Positions 1 through 7,262 of a stretch of DNA of 64,000 nt are shown piece by piece. Every line of letters begins with the position of its first letter. Position 1 is the first letter of the stretch. The position numbers and the translations under genes are program-made. The DNA comes from Pseudomonas sp. KBW05. Lineage in GTDB: Bacteria > Pseudomonadota > Gammaproteobacteria > Pseudomonadales > Pseudomonadaceae. The stretch lies in the NCBI RefSeq assembly GCF_003852405.1, contig NZ_QAJM01000020.1, forward strand, positions 62,001 to 126,000, read 5' to 3'. The notes beneath the pieces were generated by a model, which was not told the origin of the DNA, made no database searches, and saw only the letters and a program-made list of their open reading frames with translations.

Positions 1-313
1 TGGCCGTCGCCGCCTCCGATTCCCCCTGCGGACTCGCCCGCCACAACTGAAACGCCAGGTAAAACAGGTACGCCGCCCCGAGGATCTTGATCCCGTAGAA
101 CAACAACTCCGAGGTTTGCAGCACCACCGCGAGGCCGGCGGAGGCGAGGGCGATCATGCCGGCGAACGCCAGCAGGCGGCCGATGCCAGCCAGGCAGGAG
201 GTGCGGTAGCCGTAGCGGGTCGAGTTGCTCACCGACAACAGGTTGTTGGGGCCGGGCGCCATGTTCAAGGCGAAGCAGGCGGGGAGGAAAAGGGCGAGGG
301 TGGCGAGGTCCAT
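1..313 (-). CDS. LysE/RhtB family amino-acid exporter (partial, N-terminal part)
   Basis: Only the first ~104 codons lie in the window; the gene runs off the left edge. The translated start reads MDLATLALFLPACFALNMAP, followed by GPNNLLSVSNSTRYG. This is the conserved N-terminal GPN motif and first membrane segment of LysE/RhtB inner-membrane exporters, which expel amino acids or related small molecules. A second hydrophobic stretch at residues ~40-65 and a third at ~68-90 fit the six-helix family fold. The ATG at 313 is the start that places the GPN motif at the usual distance. The substrate cannot be told from this fragment. Confidence 0.85.
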   Translation of the reverse strand, partial: MDLATLALFLPACFALNMAPGPNNLLSVSNSTRYGYRTSCLAGIGRLLAFAGMIALASAGLAVVLQTSELLFYGIKILGAAYLFYLAFQLWRASPQGESEAATA

Positions 314-412
314 GGCGGCTCCGGGGTCGCGTGGCTGGGGAGGCTGAAGAGTAAAGAGAGGAAGTTGCCTGGGCAATCCTAAATGCCAGTCAGTCAAAGA
401 CGAACACTGCAT

Positions 413-520
413 CTGTGGCGAGGGAGCTTGCTCCCGCTGGGTTGCGAAGCGACCCCAGTTCTTTGTTTAAAAGGCTGGGACCGCTGCGCAGTCCAACGGG
501 AGCAAGCTCCCTCGCCACGG
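413..520. repeat. Paired REP element (inverted REP doublet)
   Basis: Two inverted copies of the core gtggcgagggagcttgctcc enclose ~60 bases. Related copies occur at 6299, 7081, 29250 and 47239. Paired, inverted REPs between genes are typical of fluorescent Pseudomonas and are thought to be spread by RAYT (Y1-type) transposases. No such transposase gene is visible in this window. Confidence 0.9.
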
Positions 521-611
521 AGGGCAATCGGGTTGTACTGGGGATTAAGGTAGCTAAGCAAGTTAGCTATATGTTAATTTCTCGCTTCTCCAAACCACCA
601 GAGCCCCACCC

Positions 612-1097
612 ATGATGTCCCCCCAATCCCTCGCCGAGGACCCACGCACCCTGCAAATCGCCAGCGATCCGGTCGGCCAGCAGTTGCAACAGATCGCCAT
701 CCTGTCGCGCAAATCCGCAGGCCACCTAGGCGCGGCGCTGGGCATCAACCAGACCGACATGGCCGCGCTGGAGCACCTGATCACCGACGGCCCGCTGCCG
801 CCGACCGAGCTCGCCGCGCGCCTCTCGGTGACCACCGCAGGCATCACCCAGGTCATCGACCGGTTGGAACGCGCGGGGCATGTGGTGCGCGAGCGGCAGC
901 TGGAGGACAAGCGCCGGGTATTGGTGTGTCCGCTGCCCGCATCCGTGGCACAGGCATATCGGCATATTGCGCCGATGCTCGGCGGGCTGAGCACGGTACT
1001 CGGTGCGCTGGAAGGCCAGGATCGCGCGGTGGTCGAGGCGTTTCTGGGGCAGGTGATCGAGGTCTACCGCAACACGTTGCCGGGGGAGCAGTCATGA
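612..1097 (+). CDS. MarR family transcriptional regulator
   Basis: A 161-residue protein with a winged helix-turn-helix at roughly residues 50-110: the segment LGAALGINQTDMAALEHL, then PPTELAARLSVTTAGITQ as the recognition helix, then VIDRLERAGHVVRERQLEDK as the wing. MarR proteins are dimeric repressors, often released by small aromatic ligands. The stop codon overlaps the ATG of the following FAD monooxygenase by four bases (ATGA), so the two are co-transcribed and translationally coupled. The regulator probably controls this pair and may sense a substrate of the monooxygenase. The ligand is unknown. Confidence 0.9.
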   Translation: MMSPQSLAEDPRTLQIASDPVGQQLQQIAILSRKSAGHLGAALGINQTDMAALEHLITDGPLPPTELAARLSVTTAGITQVIDRLERAGHVVRERQLEDKRRVLVCPLPASVAQAYRHIAPMLGGLSTVLGALEGQDRAVVEAFLGQVIEVYRNTLPGEQS

Positions 1098-2305
1098 CCT
1101 CTAAAAAGGTATTGATCAGCGGCGCCAGCATCGCCGGCCCCGCGTTGGCGTATTGGTTGGCCCGGCAGGGCATGGACGTGACGGTGGTCGAGAAGGCGCC
1201 GGCGTTTCGCGATGGCGGGCAAACCATCGACGTGCGGGGAGCAGGGCGGGTGGTGGTGCAACGTATGGGCTTGGAGGCACTGATTCGGGCCAATAGCACC
1301 CAGGAACAAGGCATCGCCTTTGTGGACCAAGGCAATCGGACCAAGGCGTTCATTGGTGTAAACGCCTTCGACGGGGACGGCCCGATTGCCGAGCTGGAAA
1401 TCCTGCGCGGCGAACTCGCCAAGCTGTTGATCCAACAAAGCGAGGATCGGGTCACGTACCGCTTCGGTGACAGCATCAATGCCCTGGAAGACGATAGCGA
1501 CCAGGTGCACGTGCGCTTCGAGCAGGGTGTTGAGCAGGTTTACGATCTGGTCATCATTGCCGAAGGGATTGGTTCAGCGACGCGCAATCACGTGTTCGGC
1601 AACGAAGTCGAGCGCCGCTCCCTGGATCTCTACACCGCGTATTTCACTGTGCCACGCGCGCCGAGCGATGGCCAGGTGATGCGCTGGCACAACCTGCCCG
1701 GTGGCCGTTGTATCTGTTTGCGCCCGGACAACCTGGGCACCACGCGCGCCTTCTTGTCGTTTCAGCAAGCGCCCAGCGGTTACGAAAAGCTCACAAGGGA
1801 CGCACAAGTCGCATTGCTCAAGCGCGTGTTTGCCGATGCCGGCTGGGAGGCGCCCCGCGTACTCGCCGCGCTGGAACACGCCAGCGATCTTTATCTGGAT
1901 GCGGTGGGCCAGGTCAAAATGCCCCGCTGGTCCAAGGGCCGCATTGCGTTGGTTGGGGACGCCGCCTATTGCGCATCGCCCATCAGCGGCATGGGCACTA
2001 GCCTGGGGTTGTGTGGCGCTTATGTGCTGGCCGGCGAGCTCGGGCTTCACGCCGACCACCGCCAGGCGTTTGCGGCGTATGAAAAGCTGATGAGGCCTTA
2101 CGTCAAGCAGGCGCAAAGCGTACCCAAGTTCGCCCCAAGGCTGGCATCGCCGCACTCGCGCGCGGGCATTGCCCTTGGGCATGCGGTATTGAGGCTGGCC
2201 ACCGCGCCGGGGTTCAAAACCCTGTTTGGCAAACTCCTGTCGCCAAAAGCCGACGCCATCAAGTTGCCGTGCTACGACGAGGCCCGTATTACTAAAACCC
2301 CCTAG
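1094..2305 (+). CDS. FAD-dependent aromatic-ring-type monooxygenase (group A)
   Basis: A 403-residue flavoprotein. The N-terminus has the dinucleotide-binding motif VLISGASIAGPALAYWLARQ, a mid-region motif IIAEGIGSATR (the DG motif, with Glu in place of the usual Asp), and a C-terminal GD motif ALVGDAAYCASPISGMGTSL that contacts the FAD ribityl chain. These three motifs define p-hydroxybenzoate-hydroxylase-like monooxygenases, including Tet(X)-like enzymes. Translation starts at the ATG overlapping the MarR stop codon; an open frame further upstream is not needed. It probably hydroxylates a small organic compound or drug using NAD(P)H and O2. The substrate is not determinable here. Confidence 0.88.
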   Translation: MTSKKVLISGASIAGPALAYWLARQGMDVTVVEKAPAFRDGGQTIDVRGAGRVVVQRMGLEALIRANSTQEQGIAFVDQGNRTKAFIGVNAFDGDGPIAELEILRGELAKLLIQQSEDRVTYRFGDSINALEDDSDQVHVRFEQGVEQVYDLVIIAEGIGSATRNHVFGNEVERRSLDLYTAYFTVPRAPSDGQVMRWHNLPGGRCICLRPDNLGTTRAFLSFQQAPSGYEKLTRDAQVALLKRVFADAGWEAPRVLAALEHASDLYLDAVGQVKMPRWSKGRIALVGDAAYCASPISGMGTSLGLCGAYVLAGELGLHADHRQAFAAYEKLMRPYVKQAQSVPKFAPRLASPHSRAGIALGHAVLRLATAPGFKTLFGKLLSPKADAIKLPCYDEARITKTP

Positions 2306-2384
2306 ACCTTAACAAAGGTTTACATCGCTCAAGGCTTTCGCCCCGTATGGTCTGTGCCTTCTGGCACAACCTGGCGAACAGCCC

Positions 2385-3050
2385 ATGCAACCCAGCAGCA
2401 CGCGTGTAAATCCTGACCTCATCAACATCCGCCGGCTTTTCGCCACGCCCTTGGCGAGCCTTCAATACCCCGATGCGCAATGGCTCAATGCTGAGCTGAA
2501 GACGCTCATCACCACGCGCATGGCGCAGGACCTCTGCGGCACCCAACGTAGCAACGATGGCGGCTGGCAATCCGCCCACGACTTCGCGCAGTGGGGCGGG
2601 GAAGCCTGCGATGCATTGGTGGGCTTTGCCAGGGAATTCGCCAACCAACTGACCGCCGTGCACAACGAGCAATACGGTTTCACTGAGCCAGCGTTTGAGT
2701 GGAAACTCAACGCCTGGGCCAACGTCAATGAGGCCGGCCACAGCAACGCCTTGCATGGGCATCCTGGTGCATTCTGGTCCGGGGTTTACTGGGTCGATGC
2801 AGGCGGGCGCGAAGAAAATGCCAGTGTCGGCGGTGACCTGGAGTTCATCGACCCACGGGGAATGGTGGCCTCGACCTACAACCCAGCGCTGCGCATGCGC
2901 GTCGAAGATTGCCTGACGGCAGGGTTCAGCAGCACCTGTTCGGCCACCAGCGGCACCTTCGTGATGTTTCCATCCTGGCTGATGCATGCCGTACGGCGTT
3001 TTGAAGGGACGCGGCCACGGATGTCCATCGCATTCAACTTTGGTGTATGA
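2385..3050 (+). CDS. 2OG-Fe(II) oxygenase family protein (TIGR02466-type)
   Basis: A 221-residue protein with the double-stranded beta-helix signature of 2-oxoglutarate/Fe(II) dioxygenases. The segment NALHGHPGAFWSGVYWVDAG carries the first metal-binding His. SGTFVMFPSWLMHAVRRFEG supplies the distal His, and the Arg-Ser in RPRMSIAFNF is where 2-oxoglutarate is normally bound. The spacing matches the conserved family of putative 2OG-Fe(II) oxygenases, whose substrate is unknown. It follows the monooxygenase after ~80 bases on the same strand, but no obvious coupling is seen. Confidence 0.8.
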   Translation: MQPSSTRVNPDLINIRRLFATPLASLQYPDAQWLNAELKTLITTRMAQDLCGTQRSNDGGWQSAHDFAQWGGEACDALVGFAREFANQLTAVHNEQYGFTEPAFEWKLNAWANVNEAGHSNALHGHPGAFWSGVYWVDAGGREENASVGGDLEFIDPRGMVASTYNPALRMRVEDCLTAGFSSTCSATSGTFVMFPSWLMHAVRRFEGTRPRMSIAFNFGV

Positions 3051-3155
3051 ACGGGTTTATGTGATTTTGGTATCAGTGCTATGTGATTTAGCCGGTTTAT
3101 CGATCAATGCGTGAACGGTAGTTTGCTCTTCAAGCCAATACGGAGCACTGATCTG

Positions 3156-4208
3156 ATGCGCACCACACTGAAAACCACCTTCATGGCCGCGATGATCGGC
3201 ATGTCCGGCGCCGAACTGCAAGCAGCGGACTACAAGCAAAACCCCTTCACCCTGACGTACGCCGGCGCGCTGACGAAGAACGAGCCCGGCAAGGTCAACA
3301 TCCACCCGGTGAGCTACAAGCTCAATGGCCTGGACATCACCGCCAACGTCTACACCCCGGCGAACTATGACGCGAAGCACAAATACCCGGTGGTGGTCGT
3401 CGCCCATCCCAATGGCGGGGTGAAGGAGCAGGTCGCCGGCCTGTATGCCCAGCGCATGGCCGATCAGGGCTACATCACCATCACTGCCGATGCGGCTTAC
3501 CAGGGCGCCAGTGGTGGCGAGCCGCGTAACGTCGACAAGCCGGCCCATCGCATTGAAGACATCCACGGCATGGCCGACTTTATTGCCAACTATCCCGGCG
3601 CCGACGCCACGCGCCTGGGCTTGTTGGGGATTTGCGGCGGCGGCGGTTATTCCCTGGCGGCGGCGCGCACCGACAAGCGCTTCGCCTCGATTGCCACGGT
3701 GAGCATGTTCAACTCGGGCCTAGTGAGGCGCAATGGCTACCAGGACTCGCAAGTCGCGACGATCCAGGAACGCCTGCAACAAGCGTCCGCCGCCCGCGCG
3801 CAAGAAGCGGCTGGCGGTGCGGTGGTGTACACCGGCGACGTCAAGCTGACCGATGAACAAGTCGCCAAGCTGCCCTTCGACCTGTATCGCCAGGGCTTTG
3901 AGTATTACGGCAAGACTCACGCGCACCCCAATTCCACTTTCAAATACACCTTGAGCAGCTTGCTGGACCTGATGAGCTTCGATGCCACCGACCAGATCGA
4001 GCTGATCGATAAGCCGCTGCTGATGATCGCCGGCAGCAAGGCCGACAGTCTCTACATGACCGAGCAGGCGTTTGCCAAGGCCACGGGCACCCAGGACAAG
4101 CAGTTGTTCAAGATTGAGGGCGCCACGCACATCGAAACCTATTGGGTGCCCGCGTATGTGGACAGCGCCATCGAGCAACTGACGGCGTTCTACGCCCGTA
4201 CGCTGTGA
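3156..4208 (+). CDS. Secreted alpha/beta hydrolase (YcjY/dienelactone-hydrolase-like)
   Basis: A 350-residue protein. The ATG at 3156 gives a signal-peptide-like start (MRTTLKTTFMAAMIGMSGAE, then LQAAD) with a purine-rich RBS (cggagcac) upstream, so it is preferred over an upstream in-frame start at 3111. The nucleophile elbow reads LGLLGICGGGGYSLAA, i.e. G-x-C-x-G with Cys in place of Ser, as in dienelactone hydrolases. An oxyanion-loop stretch VVVVAHPNGG precedes it and a C-terminal GATHIETYW supplies the likely catalytic His. The next gene begins 10 bases downstream, so the two probably form an operon. The substrate is unknown. Confidence 0.8.
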   Translation: MRTTLKTTFMAAMIGMSGAELQAADYKQNPFTLTYAGALTKNEPGKVNIHPVSYKLNGLDITANVYTPANYDAKHKYPVVVVAHPNGGVKEQVAGLYAQRMADQGYITITADAAYQGASGGEPRNVDKPAHRIEDIHGMADFIANYPGADATRLGLLGICGGGGYSLAAARTDKRFASIATVSMFNSGLVRRNGYQDSQVATIQERLQQASAARAQEAAGGAVVYTGDVKLTDEQVAKLPFDLYRQGFEYYGKTHAHPNSTFKYTLSSLLDLMSFDATDQIELIDKPLLMIAGSKADSLYMTEQAFAKATGTQDKQLFKIEGATHIETYWVPAYVDSAIEQLTAFYARTL

Positions 4209-4218
4209 GGGGCTCGGT

Positions 4219-5334
4219 ATGAAAAGCACGCTCTTAGGCATTGCACTGTGCGCCACGGCGCCGTTTGCCGCAGGCGCCGAGAGTGTCGGCGAATCACAGC
4301 AGATCCGCCGCGCCAACAGCCAGGCGCCGATGGTGGGGCCTGAGGATTATTTTTCCGGGAAGGTGCGGGTGGATCCGTTGTTTTCGGCGTCCGAGGAGGT
4401 CAACGCGTCCGGTGCCTACGTCAGCTTTGAAGCGGGCGCACGGTCGGCCTGGCATACGCATCCGGCGGGCCAGCGCCTGGTGGTGATGTCGGGTGTCGGT
4501 TTGACCCAGGAGTGGGGCAAGCCGGTGCAGCGCATCCTGCCCGGGGATGTGGTCGTCTGCCCGCCGGGCGTCAAGCATTGGCACGGCGCTGCGCCGAATA
4601 GCGCGATGATGCACTTGGCGGTGACCGGATCGGTTGACGGCAAAAATGTCGAGTGGCTGGAAAAGGTCAGCGATGCGGAGTACCTCAAACCGTTGCCCAA
4701 AGCGGCCATCGGCAGTGCGCTCTCAGCCAGACAACAGGCCATCCCGCTGATTGCCGCCGCGATGGCAACCAGCAATCTGCCTGGCTTGAACGCGGCGTTG
4801 AACCAGGGCCTGAACGCCGGCCTGACGATCAGTGAAGCCAAGGAAATCCTTGTGCAGTTGTACGCCTACACCGGCTTCCCCCGCAGCCTCAACGCCCTCG
4901 GCGAGCTGATGCGCGTGGTGGAAGCGCGCAAGCAAGGCGGTATTAAAGATGAGCAAGGGCGTGAGCCCGTCGCGCTGATTCCAGTCGGCGAACAGTTGCT
5001 GATCCTCGGCAAAGCCAACCAGACCAAAATCGCCGGCGTCCCCGTCCAGGGGCCGCTGTTCGAGTTCGCCCCGGTGATCAATCAATACCTGCAAGCACAC
5101 TTGTTCGGCGACATCTTCGCGCGGGACAACCTCGACTGGCAGAGCCGCGAACTGGCGACCGTCGCCGCGTTGGCCGTCACCCCCGGCGTCGAGCCGCAGC
5201 TGCGCTCACATATCGCAGCGAGTCTGCGCGTAGGCTTGAGCGCCGCACAATTGCGCGAAGTGGCGCAACTGCTGGCCGAGCAAGGTGACGTCGCGGCGGC
5301 CCAGCGCACCACCGCAGCCCTCGACGCGCACTAG
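4219..5334 (+). CDS. Cupin / carboxymuconolactone decarboxylase fusion, exported
   Basis: A 371-residue protein with a signal peptide (MKSTLLGIALCATAPFAAGA). Residues ~50-135 form a cupin domain: SAWHTHPAGQRLVVMSGVG has the His-x-His metal ligands and PGDVVVCPPGVKHWHGA the second cupin motif. Residues ~165-370 contain two carboxymuconolactone-decarboxylase/AhpD-like repeats (SEAKEILVQLYAYTGFPRSL and SRELATVAALAVTPGVEPQL). Such fusions sit beside hydrolases and LysR regulators and are thought to handle oxidised small molecules. The CxxC pair of peroxidase-active AhpD is not seen. The stop codon overlaps that of the convergent LysR gene at a CTAG palindrome. Confidence 0.85.
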   Translation: MKSTLLGIALCATAPFAAGAESVGESQQIRRANSQAPMVGPEDYFSGKVRVDPLFSASEEVNASGAYVSFEAGARSAWHTHPAGQRLVVMSGVGLTQEWGKPVQRILPGDVVVCPPGVKHWHGAAPNSAMMHLAVTGSVDGKNVEWLEKVSDAEYLKPLPKAAIGSALSARQQAIPLIAAAMATSNLPGLNAALNQGLNAGLTISEAKEILVQLYAYTGFPRSLNALGELMRVVEARKQGGIKDEQGREPVALIPVGEQLLILGKANQTKIAGVPVQGPLFEFAPVINQYLQAHLFGDIFARDNLDWQSRELATVAALAVTPGVEPQLRSHIAASLRVGLSAAQLREVAQLLAEQGDVAAAQRTTAALDAH

Positions 5335-6224
5335 TCGCGATAACGCAAAGTGTCGCGCACCAGGGTAAACGCCGGCGAGCTTTGGCGCCGGCTCGGGTAA
5401 TACAGGTGGTAGCCGGAAAACGGCTCACACCAATCCTCCAGCACACGCACCAGGCGGCCCTGCGCCACATGCTCCAGCACCAGGTTCTCCGGCAGGTACG
5501 CCAACCCCAAGCCCTGGAGCACTGCCTCCAGGCGCATGGCAATGGTGTTGAACACCAACTGCCCCTCGACCCGTACGTTCAACGCCTGGCCGGCCTTTTC
5601 GAATTCCCACGCATACAGCGCGCCATGGGTGGGCATGCGCAAGGTGATGCAGTTGTGCGCCATCAACTCGTTGGGAATCAGCGGCACCGGGTACCGCGCG
5701 AAATACGCCGGCGACCCCACCACCGCCATGCGCATATCCGGGCCGATGCGCATGGCGATCATGTCCTTGGCCACCTGCTCACCGAGGCGCACCCCGGCAT
5801 CAAAGCCTTGCGCGACGATATCGGTGAAACCGTAATCCACAATAATCTCGATATTCAGGTCGGGATGGTCCGGCAGCAGCTTGCCGAGCATCGGATGCAA
5901 CACCGAAATCGCCGCATGCTCCCCGGCCGTGATCCGCAGCTTGCCGGCGGGTGTGTCACGGTACTTGCTGAGCAAGGCCAGCTCGCTGTCGATCTCCTCG
6001 AAGCGCGGCGCGATCACCTGCAACAGATGCTCCCCGGCCTGGGTCGCCGACACACTGCGGGTCGTGCGCGCCAGCAAACGCACGCCCAGGCGTTCCTCCA
6101 GCTGGCGCATGGCACGGCTCAAGGCCGGTTGTGACATGCCGAGGCGGGCGGCGGCGCGGGTGAAACTGCGCTCCTGGGCGACGATGGAAAAAATGGCCAG
6201 TTGGTCGTAACGATCGGCGCTCAT
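5331..6224 (-). CDS. LysR family transcriptional regulator
   Basis: A 297-residue LysR protein. Residues 1-60 form the winged helix-turn-helix (SFTRAAARLGMSQPALSRAM then RQLEERLGVRLLARTTRSVS), and residues ~90-295 the periplasmic-binding-like effector domain. It is convergent with the cupin-decarboxylase gene, sharing four bases at the stop codons. The adjacent pair of hydrolase and cupin protein is its likely target, though their promoter is more than 2 kb away. The DNA site was not identified. Confidence 0.88.
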   Translation of the reverse strand: MSADRYDQLAIFSIVAQERSFTRAAARLGMSQPALSRAMRQLEERLGVRLLARTTRSVSATQAGEHLLQVIAPRFEEIDSELALLSKYRDTPAGKLRITAGEHAAISVLHPMLGKLLPDHPDLNIEIIVDYGFTDIVAQGFDAGVRLGEQVAKDMIAMRIGPDMRMAVVGSPAYFARYPVPLIPNELMAHNCITLRMPTHGALYAWEFEKAGQALNVRVEGQLVFNTIAMRLEAVLQGLGLAYLPENLVLEHVAQGRLVRVLEDWCEPFSGYHLYYPSRRQSSPAFTLVRDTLRYRD

Positions 6225-6298
6225 TGATACGGCTCTGGTATGAATGGAAGCTGATTATGCCTATGGAAATGCCAGTCGGCTAAGCACGAGCGCTGACC

Positions 6299-6406
6299 CT
6301 GTGGCGAGGGAGCTTGCTCCCGCTGGAGTGCGCAACGCTCCCTGCTCTTGAAATCAAAGAGCGGGGCCGCTACGCAGCCCAACGGGAGCAAGCTCCCTCG
6401 CCACAG
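6299..6406. repeat. Paired REP element (inverted REP doublet)
   Basis: Inverted copies of the gtggcgagggagcttgctcc core with a GC-rich spacer containing gagcggggccgctacgcag. It fills the gap between the LysR gene and the GNAT gene and is the same family as at 413, 29250 and 47239. Confidence 0.9.
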
Positions 6407-6505
6407 ATACAGTGTTTGCCCTTGACTGAGTGGCATGAGTTTCTGTCATGCAATGGCGGCAGACTGGCTCCACCTGCATTCCCTACCCGAAGAAGGACGA
6501 CTTCG

Positions 6506-7024
6506 ATGATCCGTAGCGCATTGCCCTCCGACGCCAAGGCCATTGCCCACGTGCATATCAGCAGCTGGCAAGCCGCCTATCGCGACCTGATGCCGGCCGA
6601 CTACCTGCACTCGCTGAGCGCGACCCTGGCACGGAGAGAAGCGTTCTGGAGCCGCTCGATTGAATCGGGTGAATCCAATGCAGTGGTCGCGGAGGCGGGC
6701 GGGCAGGTGGTTGGCTGGATATGCATGGGCGCCGGCCGTGATGAAGATGCTGTCGTGGGGGAGAGTGGTGAGGTCATGGCTATCTATGTGTTGGCCGAGC
6801 ATTGGCACACGGGCGTGGGGCTGGCCTTGTGGCAAGCCGGTGTGCAGCAGTTGAGGGCGCAGGGGTTTCAGCGTTTGACGCTGTGGGTGCTGGCGGGGAA
6901 TGAACGGGCTATCCGGTTTTATCGCAGGGCAGGGTGCGTGGAGGAGGCGGGGAGTGAGCGCACGCTGGAGAGAGGGGGGGTGACGTTGGTGGAGGTGAGG
7001 TATCAGCTGTCGCTATCCCGCTAG
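6506..7024 (+). CDS. GNAT family N-acetyltransferase
   Basis: A 172-residue acetyltransferase. The start MIRSALPSDAKAIAHVHISS is typical of GNAT proteins whose first strand begins at Met-Ile-Arg. The acetyl-CoA loop lies near residues 90-115 (AIYVLAEHWHTGVGLALWQA, with the less usual HTGVG in place of RxxGxG). The C-terminal strand/helix LTLWVLAGNERAIRFYRRAG is a canonical motif B. The ATG at 6506 has an RBS (agaagga) and excludes the upstream REP sequence that an earlier in-frame start would translate. It transfers acetyl to an unknown amine. Confidence 0.88.
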   Translation: MIRSALPSDAKAIAHVHISSWQAAYRDLMPADYLHSLSATLARREAFWSRSIESGESNAVVAEAGGQVVGWICMGAGRDEDAVVGESGEVMAIYVLAEHWHTGVGLALWQAGVQQLRAQGFQRLTLWVLAGNERAIRFYRRAGCVEEAGSERTLERGGVTLVEVRYQLSLSR

Positions 7025-7080
7025 ATGTGACGGAGGTAACGCACTCCAAAATGCCAGTCAATCAATGACAAACACAGCAC

Positions 7081-7130
7081 CTGTGGCGAGGGAGCTTGCT
7101 CCCGCTGGGTCGCGAAGCGATCCCAGCTCT
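7081..7130. repeat. Single REP element
   Basis: One copy of the ctgtggcgagggagcttgct core followed by cccgctgggtcgcgaagcga, without the inverted partner seen at other sites. It is a solitary half of the doublet form. Confidence 0.8.
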
Positions 7131-7262
7131 TTGTTGAAAGATGACTAAACGCATGAGTCGGCTATCGATCCGGCACGCAATGATGGCAATATGGCTTCTC
7201 ATGGAGCAGGGAGCATTCGGCACCAGGCAAAGCCTGATGTCATGGAAATAGGGATAATGAAA

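Noticed and set aside
413-520. REP doublets considered as CRISPR-like repeats
   Set aside because: The copies are inverted, scattered singly through the window and have no regular spacer spacing, so they are REP elements, not CRISPR arrays. No CRISPR array or cas gene was seen.
926-1093. Upstream extension of the FAD monooxygenase to 459 codons
   Set aside because: The extension is Arg-rich sequence antisense-like within the MarR gene; the ATG at 1094 has the ATGA overlap and directly precedes the nucleotide-binding motif.
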